A stretch of 64,000 nt of DNA from Hyphomicrobiales bacterium (GTDB taxonomy: Bacteria > Pseudomonadota > Alphaproteobacteria > Rhizobiales > Rhizobiaceae): contig UBTA01000044.1 of assembly GCA_900468065.1 (NCBI GenBank), positions 1 through 64,000 on the forward strand. The letters run 5' to 3'. Position 1 is the first letter of the stretch. The number at the start of each line of letters is the position of its first letter. The notes under the pieces were generated by a model. That model was not told the origin of the DNA. It did no database searches and saw only the letters and a list, made by a program, of their open reading frames with translations. The translations under genes and the position numbers were made by a program. This document shows positions 53,219 to 61,831 of the stretch, one piece after another.

Positions 53219-54724
53219 CTACTTCTCAGCGGGATGCTGCGCAGATGCCACCACCACCAGCCTTTCCTTTGCGCCAGAACCCGAGCGCTCGATGGCGTCG
53301 ACCTCCTTGACCAGAATTCTTGACGGTTGCGCGTGGACGGCCTCGAGTGCCACTCGCACTGTAAGTTCGATTTTTCTGCTGATGGCTTCTACGTCGACCC
53401 CTCGAAAAAACGAGACCTTAATCTCCAAGCCGTCCGGCAATGGCGCGAACTGGAACTGTCGAACACCCTCGGCGCTGGTGAGCGGTGAGCGCAGTCGGTG
53501 GGCATGGACGTCGACGGTACCGCCGCCACGCTTGGCAAAACGAAGCATTTCTTCTCTGCGCCCGGCGATCGAGGCTATGCGCCAGACCGGCAAGCCGCAT
53601 GGGCACGGCTCGGTCGCCATGGTGACAACGTCGGAGATTTCGTAGCGCAGCAAGGGGAGTGTGCGATTGGTCAGCGTCGTGACGAGCAGCTTCGCGCCTT
53701 CGGTCCCGTTCCGGACGGGACGATGGTCTGCATCGACAACCTCGAACACGAACGCATCCTCCGCCAGGTGCAGGCCATCGGCATACAGGCATTCATGTCC
53801 CATTGGCCCCGCTTCGGTGCAGACATAGCTGTTGGCGACGGTAGCCTGCCATGTGGCTGCAGCTAATTCGCGCACATCCTGCGTAAGCGTTTCGGCGCTC
53901 GTGCGAATCAGTCTTGGCTTGATCCGCAACCGTCCGGCCTGCTGTTCTTCGGCAAGAATGCGCACGAAAGAGGGATATGTGGAAATAACCTCTGGCTGAT
54001 AGATATTGAGGGCTTGCGTGATCGTCTCTGTAGGCATCAGGACGTTCAGCCCAGGTGCAGCGGGCCGTATCGCGCGCAACTCGGCTCCGATGCGATAGGA
54101 AATGTGAACGGGAGACGACGCAAAAACCGCCATGCTCCGTGTCGTTTCGTCGATCCCCACGATTTTCTGAAAGCGCACCATATTCGCGATCGCAGCCAGC
54201 CAAGCCGCGCCATCGAACGCGGTGATCCCGCGCTCACCTGTCGTTCCCCCCGTGGCCATCACCCGATACTCATCAAGGAGAAGGCTTGCCGGGTTGTCGC
54301 CGTCCAAGTGCCGTTCCACCTGCCGCCGGCGTAGCCTCGCATCGGTCACGATCCGGTCGAAGTTTTCCATGAGCGCGCGCTTGGTCAGCGTCGGAAATTC
54401 CGCGAGCGGCGCCCCCCGCGCCACGAGAGCACCAATTGTGTCGCGATAGTGGGGTGACGAATCGACGGCATGGCGCAACATGGATTGCAGTTCGCTACGT
54501 TGAAGGGATAGCAATTTCTCCCTTGACCATTGGCAGCGACTCAAAAGCTCATCCGAATGCCGCCTCAGGCGAGCGGTGTCAAGTGTTGCAGATGATGGCG
54601 ATGGCAACATCGAAGAAGCCCTGTGCTTGTTGTCGCTGAGAGCGCCGTAGCGTCCCTCGTTTTTCCACTGACGCCCGGCGATTTGACCGAATATGGATGA
54701 AACTGAATGCTTGGAAACAGACAC
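53219..54724 (-). CDS. Phenylacetate-CoA-ligase-like (CapK family) adenylate-forming enzyme
   Basis: A 501-residue protein. The P-loop is YRVMATGGTTGERG, followed by ANSYVCTEAGPMGHECLYAD (adenine-binding region), LLRYEISDVVTMATEPCPCG (ribose Asp) and IAGRREEMLRFAKRGGGTVD. This is the CapK/PaaK branch, which activates carboxylic acids as acyl-AMP or acyl-CoA. No acyl-carrier protein, CoA-transferase or polyketide gene is adjacent, so its pathway is unknown. A predicted N-terminal extension of about 45 residues could mean a later start. Confidence 0.8.
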   Translation of the reverse strand: MSVSKHSVSSIFGQIAGRQWKNEGRYGALSDNKHRASSMLPSPSSATLDTARLRRHSDELLSRCQWSREKLLSLQRSELQSMLRHAVDSSPHYRDTIGALVARGAPLAEFPTLTKRALMENFDRIVTDARLRRRQVERHLDGDNPASLLLDEYRVMATGGTTGERGITAFDGAAWLAAIANMVRFQKIVGIDETTRSMAVFASSPVHISYRIGAELRAIRPAAPGLNVLMPTETITQALNIYQPEVISTYPSFVRILAEEQQAGRLRIKPRLIRTSAETLTQDVRELAAATWQATVANSYVCTEAGPMGHECLYADGLHLAEDAFVFEVVDADHRPVRNGTEGAKLLVTTLTNRTLPLLRYEISDVVTMATEPCPCGLPVWRIASIAGRREEMLRFAKRGGGTVDVHAHRLRSPLTSAEGVRQFQFAPLPDGLEIKVSFFRGVDVEAISRKIELTVRVALEAVHAQPSRILVKEVDAIERSGSGAKERLVVVASAQHPAEK

Positions 54725-55491
54725 CGGAATGGCCCGTTGTGATCAACGGCACTTGCATGATCGTGAACGTCGAACGGGATACGGCCTACGCACACCACCA
54801 TACCAGATTGGGAAAATCGAAAATAGGCTCGGTATCGGGGGAACTGCGACTTGCCGGAGATGTTCGCTGGCGCTTGATTGTACGCCTGCGGCTCGCTCGC
54901 GAGTCTCGAGGGTGTTTTGTCGGGCGTCATCCTCGGCGATAGGGGAGGGGACGGCGAATGGCCGCGCGGGCAGAGACGAAGCTGGCAACGGATCGTGGCA
55001 CCCCGCTCGCCCTGGATCCAGGACAACAGAGTTTTGTCGTCGAATGTTTTCGCCCAGGCGAATGACGGCGCGATAGAGCTGCCAGTAGCTCTCGCCGAAC
55101 CGGCGCATGTGATAAACAACGGCATCTTGAAAAGCTGCGGGATCTTGGCTCGCTTCGAACAATGGATTGGGAAACGGCTGTATTGGCTTGGGTTGAGACC
55201 CCCCTCGGACCTAAGGCAGATTGAGGCCGAGTATCCCTGTTACCTGGCTTTCGGATTGAGGGCGCACGGGTTGCTGGCTTTTGCCGGTGAGTCTCGCTTG
55301 ATCGGGCCTTCCGCCCCGCTGGCCGAATGTCTTCCGCCGCTGGCGGCGCGCCAAGCCCGTCGGCAAAAGGTTGGACTGCATTGGCCGCATTTATCAGGGA
55401 ATGCCTGAAAGTGCTTGGAACTGAAATTCACCACAGCGAAGATGCCTCTAAGGCCGCCTAACCCCCGTAAATCACACGATGCTGGAAAATG
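54725..55491. other. Non-coding stretch before the sugar-acid locus
   Basis: About 770 bases with overlapping open frames on both strands but none with a domain. The best candidate, a minus-strand frame from 55162 starting MFEASQDPAAFQDAVVYHM, has a protein-like first third (to about 55030) and then turns into random-looking sequence. Confidence 0.4.
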
Positions 55492-55519
55492 AAAAATGGC
55501 CGCCTCCGTGCGGCCATTT
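55492..55519 (-). terminator. Intrinsic terminator of the IlvD/Edd-dehydratase operon
   Basis: AAATGGCCGC (55494-55503) pairs with GCGGCCATTT (55510-55519) around a 6-base loop. On the minus strand the stem is followed by TTTTTCATTTT, as expected for a terminator about 60 bases after the stop at 55577. Confidence 0.75.
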
Positions 55520-55576
55520 GATATATCATTAGCCTTGATCCTTCGCGTGCCTGCGTCCTAATACCGTGCCAATTGC

Positions 55577-57361
55577 TCAGTGGTTGTGGCGCGGAAGCTT
55601 TTCAGCAAGTTTACGAAATTCCGGGGCGCCTTCGATGACGGCACCATCGGACAGTTGCGTCACGGTGCGGCGGTAAAGCATCTGCCATGGTGTGGCATCC
55701 GCCGGAACGGCGGGAATGCCCTCTGCCTTGCGCCGTTCGACTTCTTCCGGCTCGACCAACATGTCGCAACGGCCGTTGTTGAAATCGATGCGGATGATGT
55801 CGCCGCTGCGCACATAGGCGAGACCGCCGCCTGCCGCACTCTCAGGAGAAGCGTTGAGGATCGACGGGCTGTCAGCCGTGCCAGACTGGCGGCCGTCGCC
55901 GATCGTTGGCAGACTAAGAATACCCTTTCTGATCAAATGATCCGGTGGCTGCATATTGACCACTTCGGCCGAGCCAGGCCAGCCGAGCGGGCCGGCGCCG
56001 CGGATCACCAGGATCGTGCGCTCGTCGATATCCAATACCGGATCGTTGATCCGCTCATGATAATCCTCGGAGCCATCGAACACCACCGCCTTGCCGTCAA
56101 ACACGCCTTCCTTACCGGGCTCGCTCAGGTAACGTTCGCGGAAGCCGGCTGACACAACGCTCATCTTCATGATGGCGAAGTCGAACAGGTTGCCCTTCAG
56201 CACGAGGAAACCGGCGCGCTCTTTCAGCGGCGTATGGAAAGGCAGGATGACTTCGCGGTCAGTTGCCTCCCGGCCTTCCAGATTTTCCGCCATGGTCTTG
56301 CCGGTGACCGTCGGACAGCCGCCTTCGAGCTTACCGGCTTGCAGCAGCTCCCACATGATGGCCGGGACGCCACCGGCTCGGTGGAACCGCTCACCGAGGT
56401 AGGCGCCGGCCGGTTGCACATTGGCCAGCAACGGAATGTCAAAGCCATGTGTCTGCCAGTCATGGGTGTGCAATTCGACGCCGGCATGCTTGGCCATGGC
56501 GGCCAGATGCGGCTGCGCGTTGGTCGAGCCGCCAATCGCGGAATTCACCCGGATCGCGTTGAGGAACGCCTCGCGCGTCAGGATATCCGATGGCTTGATA
56601 TTTTGCAGCACCAGTTCAACGGCTCGCCGCCCGGTGCGATAGGCCATCTGGCCGCGTTCGCGATAGGCGGCCGGAATGGCCGCGCAGCCGGTGAGTGACA
56701 TGCCGAGCGCCTCTGCCATGGCATTCATCGTCGAGGCAGTGCCCATGGTGTTGCAATGGCCGATCGACGGCGCAGAATCGAGCGCAGACTGCAGGAATTC
56801 CTCCCGCGTGATTTCCCCTGCCGCATATTTGCGCCGCGCCCGCCAGATGACCGTGCCGGATCCGACAAGATCGCCATCATGCCAACCGTCGAGCATCGGA
56901 CCGCCGGAAAAGACGATCGCCGGAATATCGACGGTGGAGGCAGCCATCAGCGCCGAAGGCGTTGTCTTGTCGCAACCGGTGGTTAAGACCACGCCGTCGA
57001 GCGGATAACCGTAGAGGATTTCGACCAGGCCGAGATAGGCAAGGTTGCGGTCGAGCGCAGCTGTCGGCCGCTTGCAGTTCTCAAACAACGGATGGGTCGG
57101 AAACTCGATCGGGATGCCCCCGGCATCACGGATGCCATCGCGGACGCGCTTGGCAAGCTCGATATGGTGGCGGTTGCAAGGATTGATGTCGCTGCCGGAC
57201 TGGGCAATCCCGATGATCGGCTTGCCGGAGCGCAGCTCTTCCGGCGTCGTGCCGTAGTTCATGAAGCGCTCGAGATAGAGCGCCGTCATATCGAGATGAT
57301 CGGGATTGTCGAACCAGTCCTGCGAACGCAGACGGCGCGCGCCCTTGCTATCCTCGGCCAT
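55577..57361 (-). CDS. IlvD/Edd-family sugar-acid dehydratase
   Basis: A 594-residue iron-sulfur dehydratase that removes water from aldonic acids (arabonate, xylonate and related). GIAQSGSDINPCNRHH, VVLTTGCDKTTPSALMAAST and GHCNTMGTASTMNAMAEALG supply the cluster cysteines; NSAIGGSTNAQPHLAAMAKH and RGAGPLGWPGSAEVVNMQPP are conserved. The length and the SQDWFDNPDHLDMTALYLER start fit the pentonate subgroup better than IlvD. It overlaps the upstream dehydrogenase by 1 bp in an operon of three. Confidence 0.9.
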   Translation of the reverse strand: MAEDSKGARRLRSQDWFDNPDHLDMTALYLERFMNYGTTPEELRSGKPIIGIAQSGSDINPCNRHHIELAKRVRDGIRDAGGIPIEFPTHPLFENCKRPTAALDRNLAYLGLVEILYGYPLDGVVLTTGCDKTTPSALMAASTVDIPAIVFSGGPMLDGWHDGDLVGSGTVIWRARRKYAAGEITREEFLQSALDSAPSIGHCNTMGTASTMNAMAEALGMSLTGCAAIPAAYRERGQMAYRTGRRAVELVLQNIKPSDILTREAFLNAIRVNSAIGGSTNAQPHLAAMAKHAGVELHTHDWQTHGFDIPLLANVQPAGAYLGERFHRAGGVPAIMWELLQAGKLEGGCPTVTGKTMAENLEGREATDREVILPFHTPLKERAGFLVLKGNLFDFAIMKMSVVSAGFRERYLSEPGKEGVFDGKAVVFDGSEDYHERINDPVLDIDERTILVIRGAGPLGWPGSAEVVNMQPPDHLIRKGILSLPTIGDGRQSGTADSPSILNASPESAAGGGLAYVRSGDIIRIDFNNGRCDMLVEPEEVERRKAEGIPAVPADATPWQMLYRRTVTQLSDGAVIEGAPEFRKLAEKLPRHNH

Positions 57362-58278
57362 TATTTCTCCTCCCCGCCTGATGCAGCGTTCATCGCTTCC
57401 AGATGCAGCAGCAAGGCGCTGTGGTCCATGTCGCCGCCGCCCCCTGCCACAAAGTCCGAAAACTCATTCCGTACCTGCTCGGTCAAGGGCAGGTCCAGCG
57501 AAAACAGATCGATCATCTCCTTGACAGCGTTGAGGTCTTTCAGCTGCAGCTTCGATGGGCCGCCGGGCGTGAAATCGCGTTTTACCATGCGCGCGCCATG
57601 AAGTTCGAGAATCCGGCTCTCGGCAAAGCCGCCGCGGATGGCGTCCCGAAACTTTTCCCGAGAAGCGCCGCCCGCTTCCACCAGCAGCATTGCTTCGACA
57701 ATAGCGCCGATTGTGATGGCAACGATCTGCTGGTTGGCCAGTTTGCAGATCTGCCCGGCACCGGACGGCCCGACATGGGTCACGCGTCCAAGGGCTACAA
57801 AAACTTCGACAAGTCGATCGATCGCTGCCGCGTCGCCACCCGCCATGATGGCCAGCGTTCCGGCCTGCGCTCCGACAACACCGCCGGAGACCGGTGCATC
57901 CACATGTGCAATGCCAAGCGCCTTGAGGCGGGCGGCGTGGTCCCTGGCGACCGGCGGTGAAGTCGAGCTGCAATCGACAACGATGGCGTCCTCGGCCAGA
58001 GCTTCGGCCACGCCACCGTCAAATAGCACTGCCTCGACGGCCTTGCCATCGCTGAGCATGGTAAAGGCAATATCGCAGCCTTTGGCCGCCACAGCTGCCG
58101 TTTCGGCCACCACCGCACCGTCGGTAAAGAGAGCCTGCGCCTTGGTGACGTCCCGGTTCCAGACCGTAACCTGATGACCGGCGGCGAGCAGCCGTCGTGC
58201 CATGGGCGCACCCATCAATCCTGTTCCAAGAAAGGCGATCCTGCGGGGGCGCTTCCGATCCGAATCTCTTGCGTTCAA
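57361..58278 (-). CDS. NAD(P)-dependent beta-hydroxyacid dehydrogenase (LtnD/GarR-like)
   Basis: A 305-residue HIBADH-family enzyme. IAFLGTGLMGAPMARRLLAA binds the nucleotide, HVDAPVSGGVVGAQAGTLAI is the substrate loop, and GAGQICKLANQQIVAITIGA holds the catalytic lysine. The family includes L-threonate/D-erythronate and tartronate-semialdehyde dehydrogenases. It overlaps the next upstream gene by 4 bp (ATGA). With the neighbouring DenD-like gene it points to four-carbon acid sugars. Confidence 0.88.
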   Translation of the reverse strand: MNARDSDRKRPRRIAFLGTGLMGAPMARRLLAAGHQVTVWNRDVTKAQALFTDGAVVAETAAVAAKGCDIAFTMLSDGKAVEAVLFDGGVAEALAEDAIVVDCSSTSPPVARDHAARLKALGIAHVDAPVSGGVVGAQAGTLAIMAGGDAAAIDRLVEVFVALGRVTHVGPSGAGQICKLANQQIVAITIGAIVEAMLLVEAGGASREKFRDAIRGGFAESRILELHGARMVKRDFTPGGPSKLQLKDLNAVKEMIDLFSLDLPLTEQVRNEFSDFVAGGGGDMDHSALLLHLEAMNAASGGEEK

Positions 58279-59258
58279 AGCTTTCCTCCCAGCTCGTCCT
58301 CGATATGGACGCGGATGATCTCATCAAATGAGGTTTCGGCGATAAAGCCAAGCGCTTTCGCACGGGTCGCCTCAAAGCCCGGGGCCCAGCCGGCGACCAT
58401 CTTAATGATCATCTCGTCCGGCTCCCGGCGGATCAGCGCGACCGCCCGATCGCCAGCCACGCGGCGCAGCGCCTCGATCTGTTCGCCCACAGTGGCACTG
58501 AGGCCTGGCATGGAGAGAGCCCTACGCGGGCCGACTGTCTCCAGATCGATAGTCGCGCCACGGATGAGGAAGCCCACCGCCGAGCGTGGTGAGGTGTGCC
58601 AGTGACGAACGTCTTCGGAAACGGGAAGAACGGCTTGCCTGCCGACCAGCGGTTCGCGCAGGATATTGGAGAAGAAGCCGGACGCGGCCTTGTTCGGCTT
58701 GCCGGGACGAATGCAGATCGTGGGCAGGCGGATGGCAATGCCGTCGAAGATGCCGCGGCGGCTGTAGTCGGACAAAAGCAGTTCGCAGATCGCCTTTTGG
58801 GTGCCATAGCTGGTCAGTGGCGTCGTGTGATAATCGTCTGGGATCGGATACGGCAATGGCGCACCGACAACGGCGATGGAGGAGGTGAAGACGACACGCG
58901 GCCTGTAGCCGTCGACGCCATTTGCAAGGCGGATGGCGTCGAACAGATAGCGCGTGCCATCGAGATTGATCCGATAACCCTTCTCGAAATCAAGCTCCGC
59001 TTCTCCAGAGACGATGGCCGCCAGATGAAAGATCACATCCGGCCGGGCCGCGATGAGCGCCCCCGCTTCGCCCGGTGCCGACAGGTCGGCCTCCTTGGCG
59101 TTGACCTTACCGGTAAAACCGTCGGGAGCCTGCGGGGTTACGACGTCCACCAAGGTTAATTCGCTGATCGGCGTGCCGCCAAGCTCGCCGTCTGCAGAAA
59201 GCTTGGACGCGAGTTTGCGGCCAACCATTCCGGCCGCACCGATGATCAGAATATGCAT
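58275..59258 (-). CDS. denD: D-erythronate-dehydrogenase-like SDR (DenD family)
   Basis: A 327-residue extended SDR. ILIIGAAGMVGRKLASKLSA binds NAD, VIFHLAAIVSGEAELDFEKG is typical, and the active site has TSSIAVVGAPLP and Y-x-x-x-K in TSYGTQKAICELLLSDYSRR. IRLPTICIRPGKPNKAASGF is a DenD hallmark. DenD oxidises D-erythronate to the 2-keto acid. GGAGGAGAG lies just before the ATG. It is the first gene of the operon that continues with the HIBADH and dehydratase genes. Confidence 0.85.
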   Translation of the reverse strand: MHILIIGAAGMVGRKLASKLSADGELGGTPISELTLVDVVTPQAPDGFTGKVNAKEADLSAPGEAGALIAARPDVIFHLAAIVSGEAELDFEKGYRINLDGTRYLFDAIRLANGVDGYRPRVVFTSSIAVVGAPLPYPIPDDYHTTPLTSYGTQKAICELLLSDYSRRGIFDGIAIRLPTICIRPGKPNKAASGFFSNILREPLVGRQAVLPVSEDVRHWHTSPRSAVGFLIRGATIDLETVGPRRALSMPGLSATVGEQIEALRRVAGDRAVALIRREPDEMIIKMVAGWAPGFEATRAKALGFIAETSFDEIIRVHIEDELGGKL

Positions 59259-59334
59259 CAGTCTCTCCTCCCTGGTTCGACCGCCCTAAAATCGCTTAGA
59301 AGCACCTCAATGACGGCGGACAAAATTTTTATTG

Positions 59335-59355
59335 TAAGGTTGTCTGATAACCTTA
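59335..59355. promoter_or_regulatory. Candidate FadR/GntR operator in the divergent region
   Basis: TAAGGTT-GTCTGAT-AACCTTA, perfect 7-bp arms. The centre TTGTCTGATAA is close to the GntR/FadR pattern TNGTNNNACNA. It lies between denD and the FAD oxidase gene, and its TTGTC half matches the site at 61761. Confidence 0.6.
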
Positions 59356-59403
59356 TATGGTCAAGTTGAAAATAGAATATTTGGCACGCCGACGAAAAAA
59401 TCT

Positions 59404-59428
59404 CCGCCCCTTAAAAAGGGGTAGGCGG
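59404..59428 (+). promoter_or_regulatory. Leader hairpin before the FAD oxidase
   Basis: CCCCTT-AAA-AAGGGG, extended by CCGCC/GGCGG with a small bulge. It is in the presumed 5' leader, 32 bases before the ATG at 59461. It may affect translation or be an attenuator without a clear T-run. Confidence 0.4.
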
Positions 59429-59460
59429 TCTCGAAGCGGCATTCTGGGAAAAGGTAAGAC

Positions 59461-60906
59461 ATGAGGGCGGATGTCATGTGCACATCAGCGGCTCTGCAGG
59501 CATCCCTGCGCGCGGCATTGACGAACGATATGGTGATGACGGATAGCGCGGAGATGCTTCGCTTCTGTCGGGACTGGCACGGCGATGTGACCAGCAGCGC
59601 CGTCGCGGTACTGCGCCCGCGCTCAACCGAGGATGTTGCCTCTGCCGTTCGTGCCTGTCGTGCGCTCGGTCTTTCGATCGTTCCTCAGGGTGGAAATACC
59701 GGATTGGTGCTGGGCAGCATTCCGGATCGGCCCGAAAGCCAGGTGGTTCTGAGCCTCGAGCGCATGAACGCCATCCGTAATATCGACGCCGACGACTTTT
59801 CGGCGGTGGTCGAAGCCGGCTGCATCCTGTCGGAGCTAAAGGACCGGATCGCCGAAAAGTACATGTATTTCCCGCTGGCGCTCGGCGCCCAGGGCTCCTG
59901 CCACATTGGTGGGAATGTTTCGACCAATGCCGGCGGTATTAACGTGCTGCGCTATGGAATGACGCGCGAACTGGTGCTGGGCGTTGAAGTGGTGTTGCCC
60001 GACGGCACGATCTTCAACGGCCTGTCGACCCTGCGCAAGGACAATCGCGGCATCGATCTGAAGCAACTCTTCATCGGCGCTGAAGGAACGCTTGGCATCA
60101 TCACTGCCGTGTCCATCAAGCTGATGCCTTTCCCGGATCAGGTGGCAACTGCTCTGCTTGGGCTGAACTCTCTCGATGATGCCATCAAGCTCTATCGACG
60201 CGCCCGGCGCGATTGCTGCGACCTGATGTCGGCCTTCGAATTCATGCCGCCGCTGGCCTTTGTCCTGGCAAGGGAAGCGATCCCGGATCTTTCGATGCCG
60301 ATTGCCGGCGATTATCCAGCCTATGTGCTGATGGAGATTTCCGGATCCGGTCTCGTCGATATCGCGGATCTGATGGAGCGCTTCCTCGGCGGCGTCATGG
60401 AAGACGGCCTTGTGGTCGACGGCGTGATCGCCGCCTCGCAGGCCCAAGCGCGTAACCTCTGGCTTTTCCGTGAGGGCATGAACGAAGGGCAGGCCAAGCG
60501 TGGCCCGCATATGCGCACCGACATTTCCGTGCCGCTCTACCGCCTTGCCGATTTCGTGCGCGACGCAGAGCAGGCTGTGTCGGAGGCGCTTCCCGACTGC
60601 ATCAGCGTGTCCTATGGCCATGTTGGCGACGGCAATGTGCATCTGAATGTCCTGCCGCCATCCGACAGTTCGCCGGACGAGGCAGCAGCCAAGATCTACA
60701 AGGCCAAGACGGTCGTGAACCAGGTCCTGGACGGGTACAACGGCAGCATCAGCGCCGAGCACGGCATCGGCCGCCTGAAGCGTGCCGATTTCGAAGAACG
60801 CCTGGATCCGTCGCGGCGCGCAGTACTAACTGCCCTAAAGCAGGCCATCGATCCATCCATGGTGATGAACCCAGGCTGCCAATTGAATTTCCCCGGCATA
60901 TCGTAG
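59461..60906 (+). CDS. FAD-linked oxidase (D-2-hydroxyacid dehydrogenase, GlcD/DLD type)
   Basis: A 481-residue flavoprotein. The FAD domain includes VLRPRSTEDVASAVRACRAL, IVPQGGNTGLVLGSIPD, FPLALGAQGSCHIGGNVSTN and GAEGTLGIITAVSIKL; the C-terminal block VSYGHVGDGNVHLNVLPP and AEHGIGRLKR holds the metal/active-site histidines. These enzymes oxidise D-2-hydroxyacids such as D-lactate, D-glycolate or tetronate-derived acids. GGTAAG precedes the ATG. It is divergent from denD and likely controlled by the downstream GntR. Confidence 0.88.
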   Translation: MRADVMCTSAALQASLRAALTNDMVMTDSAEMLRFCRDWHGDVTSSAVAVLRPRSTEDVASAVRACRALGLSIVPQGGNTGLVLGSIPDRPESQVVLSLERMNAIRNIDADDFSAVVEAGCILSELKDRIAEKYMYFPLALGAQGSCHIGGNVSTNAGGINVLRYGMTRELVLGVEVVLPDGTIFNGLSTLRKDNRGIDLKQLFIGAEGTLGIITAVSIKLMPFPDQVATALLGLNSLDDAIKLYRRARRDCCDLMSAFEFMPPLAFVLAREAIPDLSMPIAGDYPAYVLMEISGSGLVDIADLMERFLGGVMEDGLVVDGVIAASQAQARNLWLFREGMNEGQAKRGPHMRTDISVPLYRLADFVRDAEQAVSEALPDCISVSYGHVGDGNVHLNVLPPSDSSPDEAAAKIYKAKTVVNQVLDGYNGSISAEHGIGRLKRADFEERLDPSRRAVLTALKQAIDPSMVMNPGCQLNFPGIS

Positions 60907-60940
60907 AATAGTCTGGCATTATCAGGGGGCGGAAAAGAGC

Positions 60941-61657
60941 ATGACGGCGGACTTCAGCCAGATCAGACGGAACGAGCATCTGCCGGCGCGCATCGCCGGC
61001 CATATAGGCAAGGAAATTGCCGAAGGTCGGATTACGGCCGGCGAGAAGCTGCCGACGGAGCACATTCTAGCCAAAACCTTCGGCGTTAGCCGCTCCGTGG
61101 TGCGCGAGGCGATCGCTCAATTACGCAATGAGGGTCTTGTCGAGACCCGCCAAGGCGTCGGCGCTTTTGTCATGGAGACTCTGGGGCGGGGCGCCATTCG
61201 GATCGAGCAGACCGATCTCCGCGACCGCGGGAGCTTTCGCAGCCTTTTCCAGCTCCGCATGCCGCTGGAGATCGAGGCAGCCGGTCTTGCCGCCATCCAT
61301 CATGACGATGCTGATTTAAAAAAGCTGGACGACTCGCTGGCCCAGATGACAGGGGCTGAAAAATGGACCGATCAGGGGATTGTTGCCGATCTCGTCTTTC
61401 ACAGGGCCCTGGCGACCGCGACCCATAATGAGTATTACCCGTTGTTCATCGGCTTCATCGCCGAGCGCATCAGCCTTGCCATAAATGCAGCGCGCGCCGC
61501 CGCCCTCCTTGAGGAAATCGTCGAGATCACCATTGCCGAACACGTTGCCATCCGTGACGCGGTGGCGACGCGCGACCCCTTGAAAGCCCGCGCCGCGATG
61601 CGCAACCACATCATAGGTGCCGCAGGCAGGCTGGACTTGACGCTCGAAATATTCTGA
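60941..61657 (+). CDS. GntR-family (FadR subgroup) transcriptional regulator
   Basis: A 238-residue regulator. The N-terminal winged helix is ITAGEKLPTEHILAKTFGVS then RSVVREAIAQLRNEGLVETR, with QGVGAFV as the wing. The all-helical FCD effector domain follows with LFQLRMPLEIEAAGLAAIHH, DLVFHRALATATHNEYY and HVAIRDAVATRDPLKARAAM; the histidines and Asp are likely metal ligands. It is 34 bp after the FAD oxidase. Operators with TTGTC halves before both flanking transcripts suggest it controls the whole locus. Confidence 0.9.
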   Translation: MTADFSQIRRNEHLPARIAGHIGKEIAEGRITAGEKLPTEHILAKTFGVSRSVVREAIAQLRNEGLVETRQGVGAFVMETLGRGAIRIEQTDLRDRGSFRSLFQLRMPLEIEAAGLAAIHHDDADLKKLDDSLAQMTGAEKWTDQGIVADLVFHRALATATHNEYYPLFIGFIAERISLAINAARAAALLEEIVEITIAEHVAIRDAVATRDPLKARAAMRNHIIGAAGRLDLTLEIF

Positions 61658-61760
61658 CGCCGGCTGATCGGCCGTGACGGCCACGTGTAGGTTTTTCGCG
61701 GCTTTCCAACTTGGGCTCTGGACAGGCGGATTAAGACACACTAAAAAAGCAGTTGGAGCG

Positions 61761-61779
61761 TTGTCAGACATCCTGACAA
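61761..61779. promoter_or_regulatory. Candidate FadR/GntR operator before the FAH-TRAP operon
   Basis: TTGTCAG-acatc-CTGACAA, perfect 7-bp arms. The left part TTGTCAGACA follows the GntR pattern TNGTNNNAC. It lies 53 bases before the TTG start of the FAH-family gene. Confidence 0.65.
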
Positions 61780-61831
61780 TAAGGCAAGTTATGCTGGAGG
61801 GCATACCGGCCGGATAGTGGGAGGGTTATTT

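Noticed and set aside
54743-55162. 139-codon minus-strand frame before the CapK-like gene
   Set aside because: Only its first third looks protein-like; no domain, no ribosome site and no homologous family recognised.
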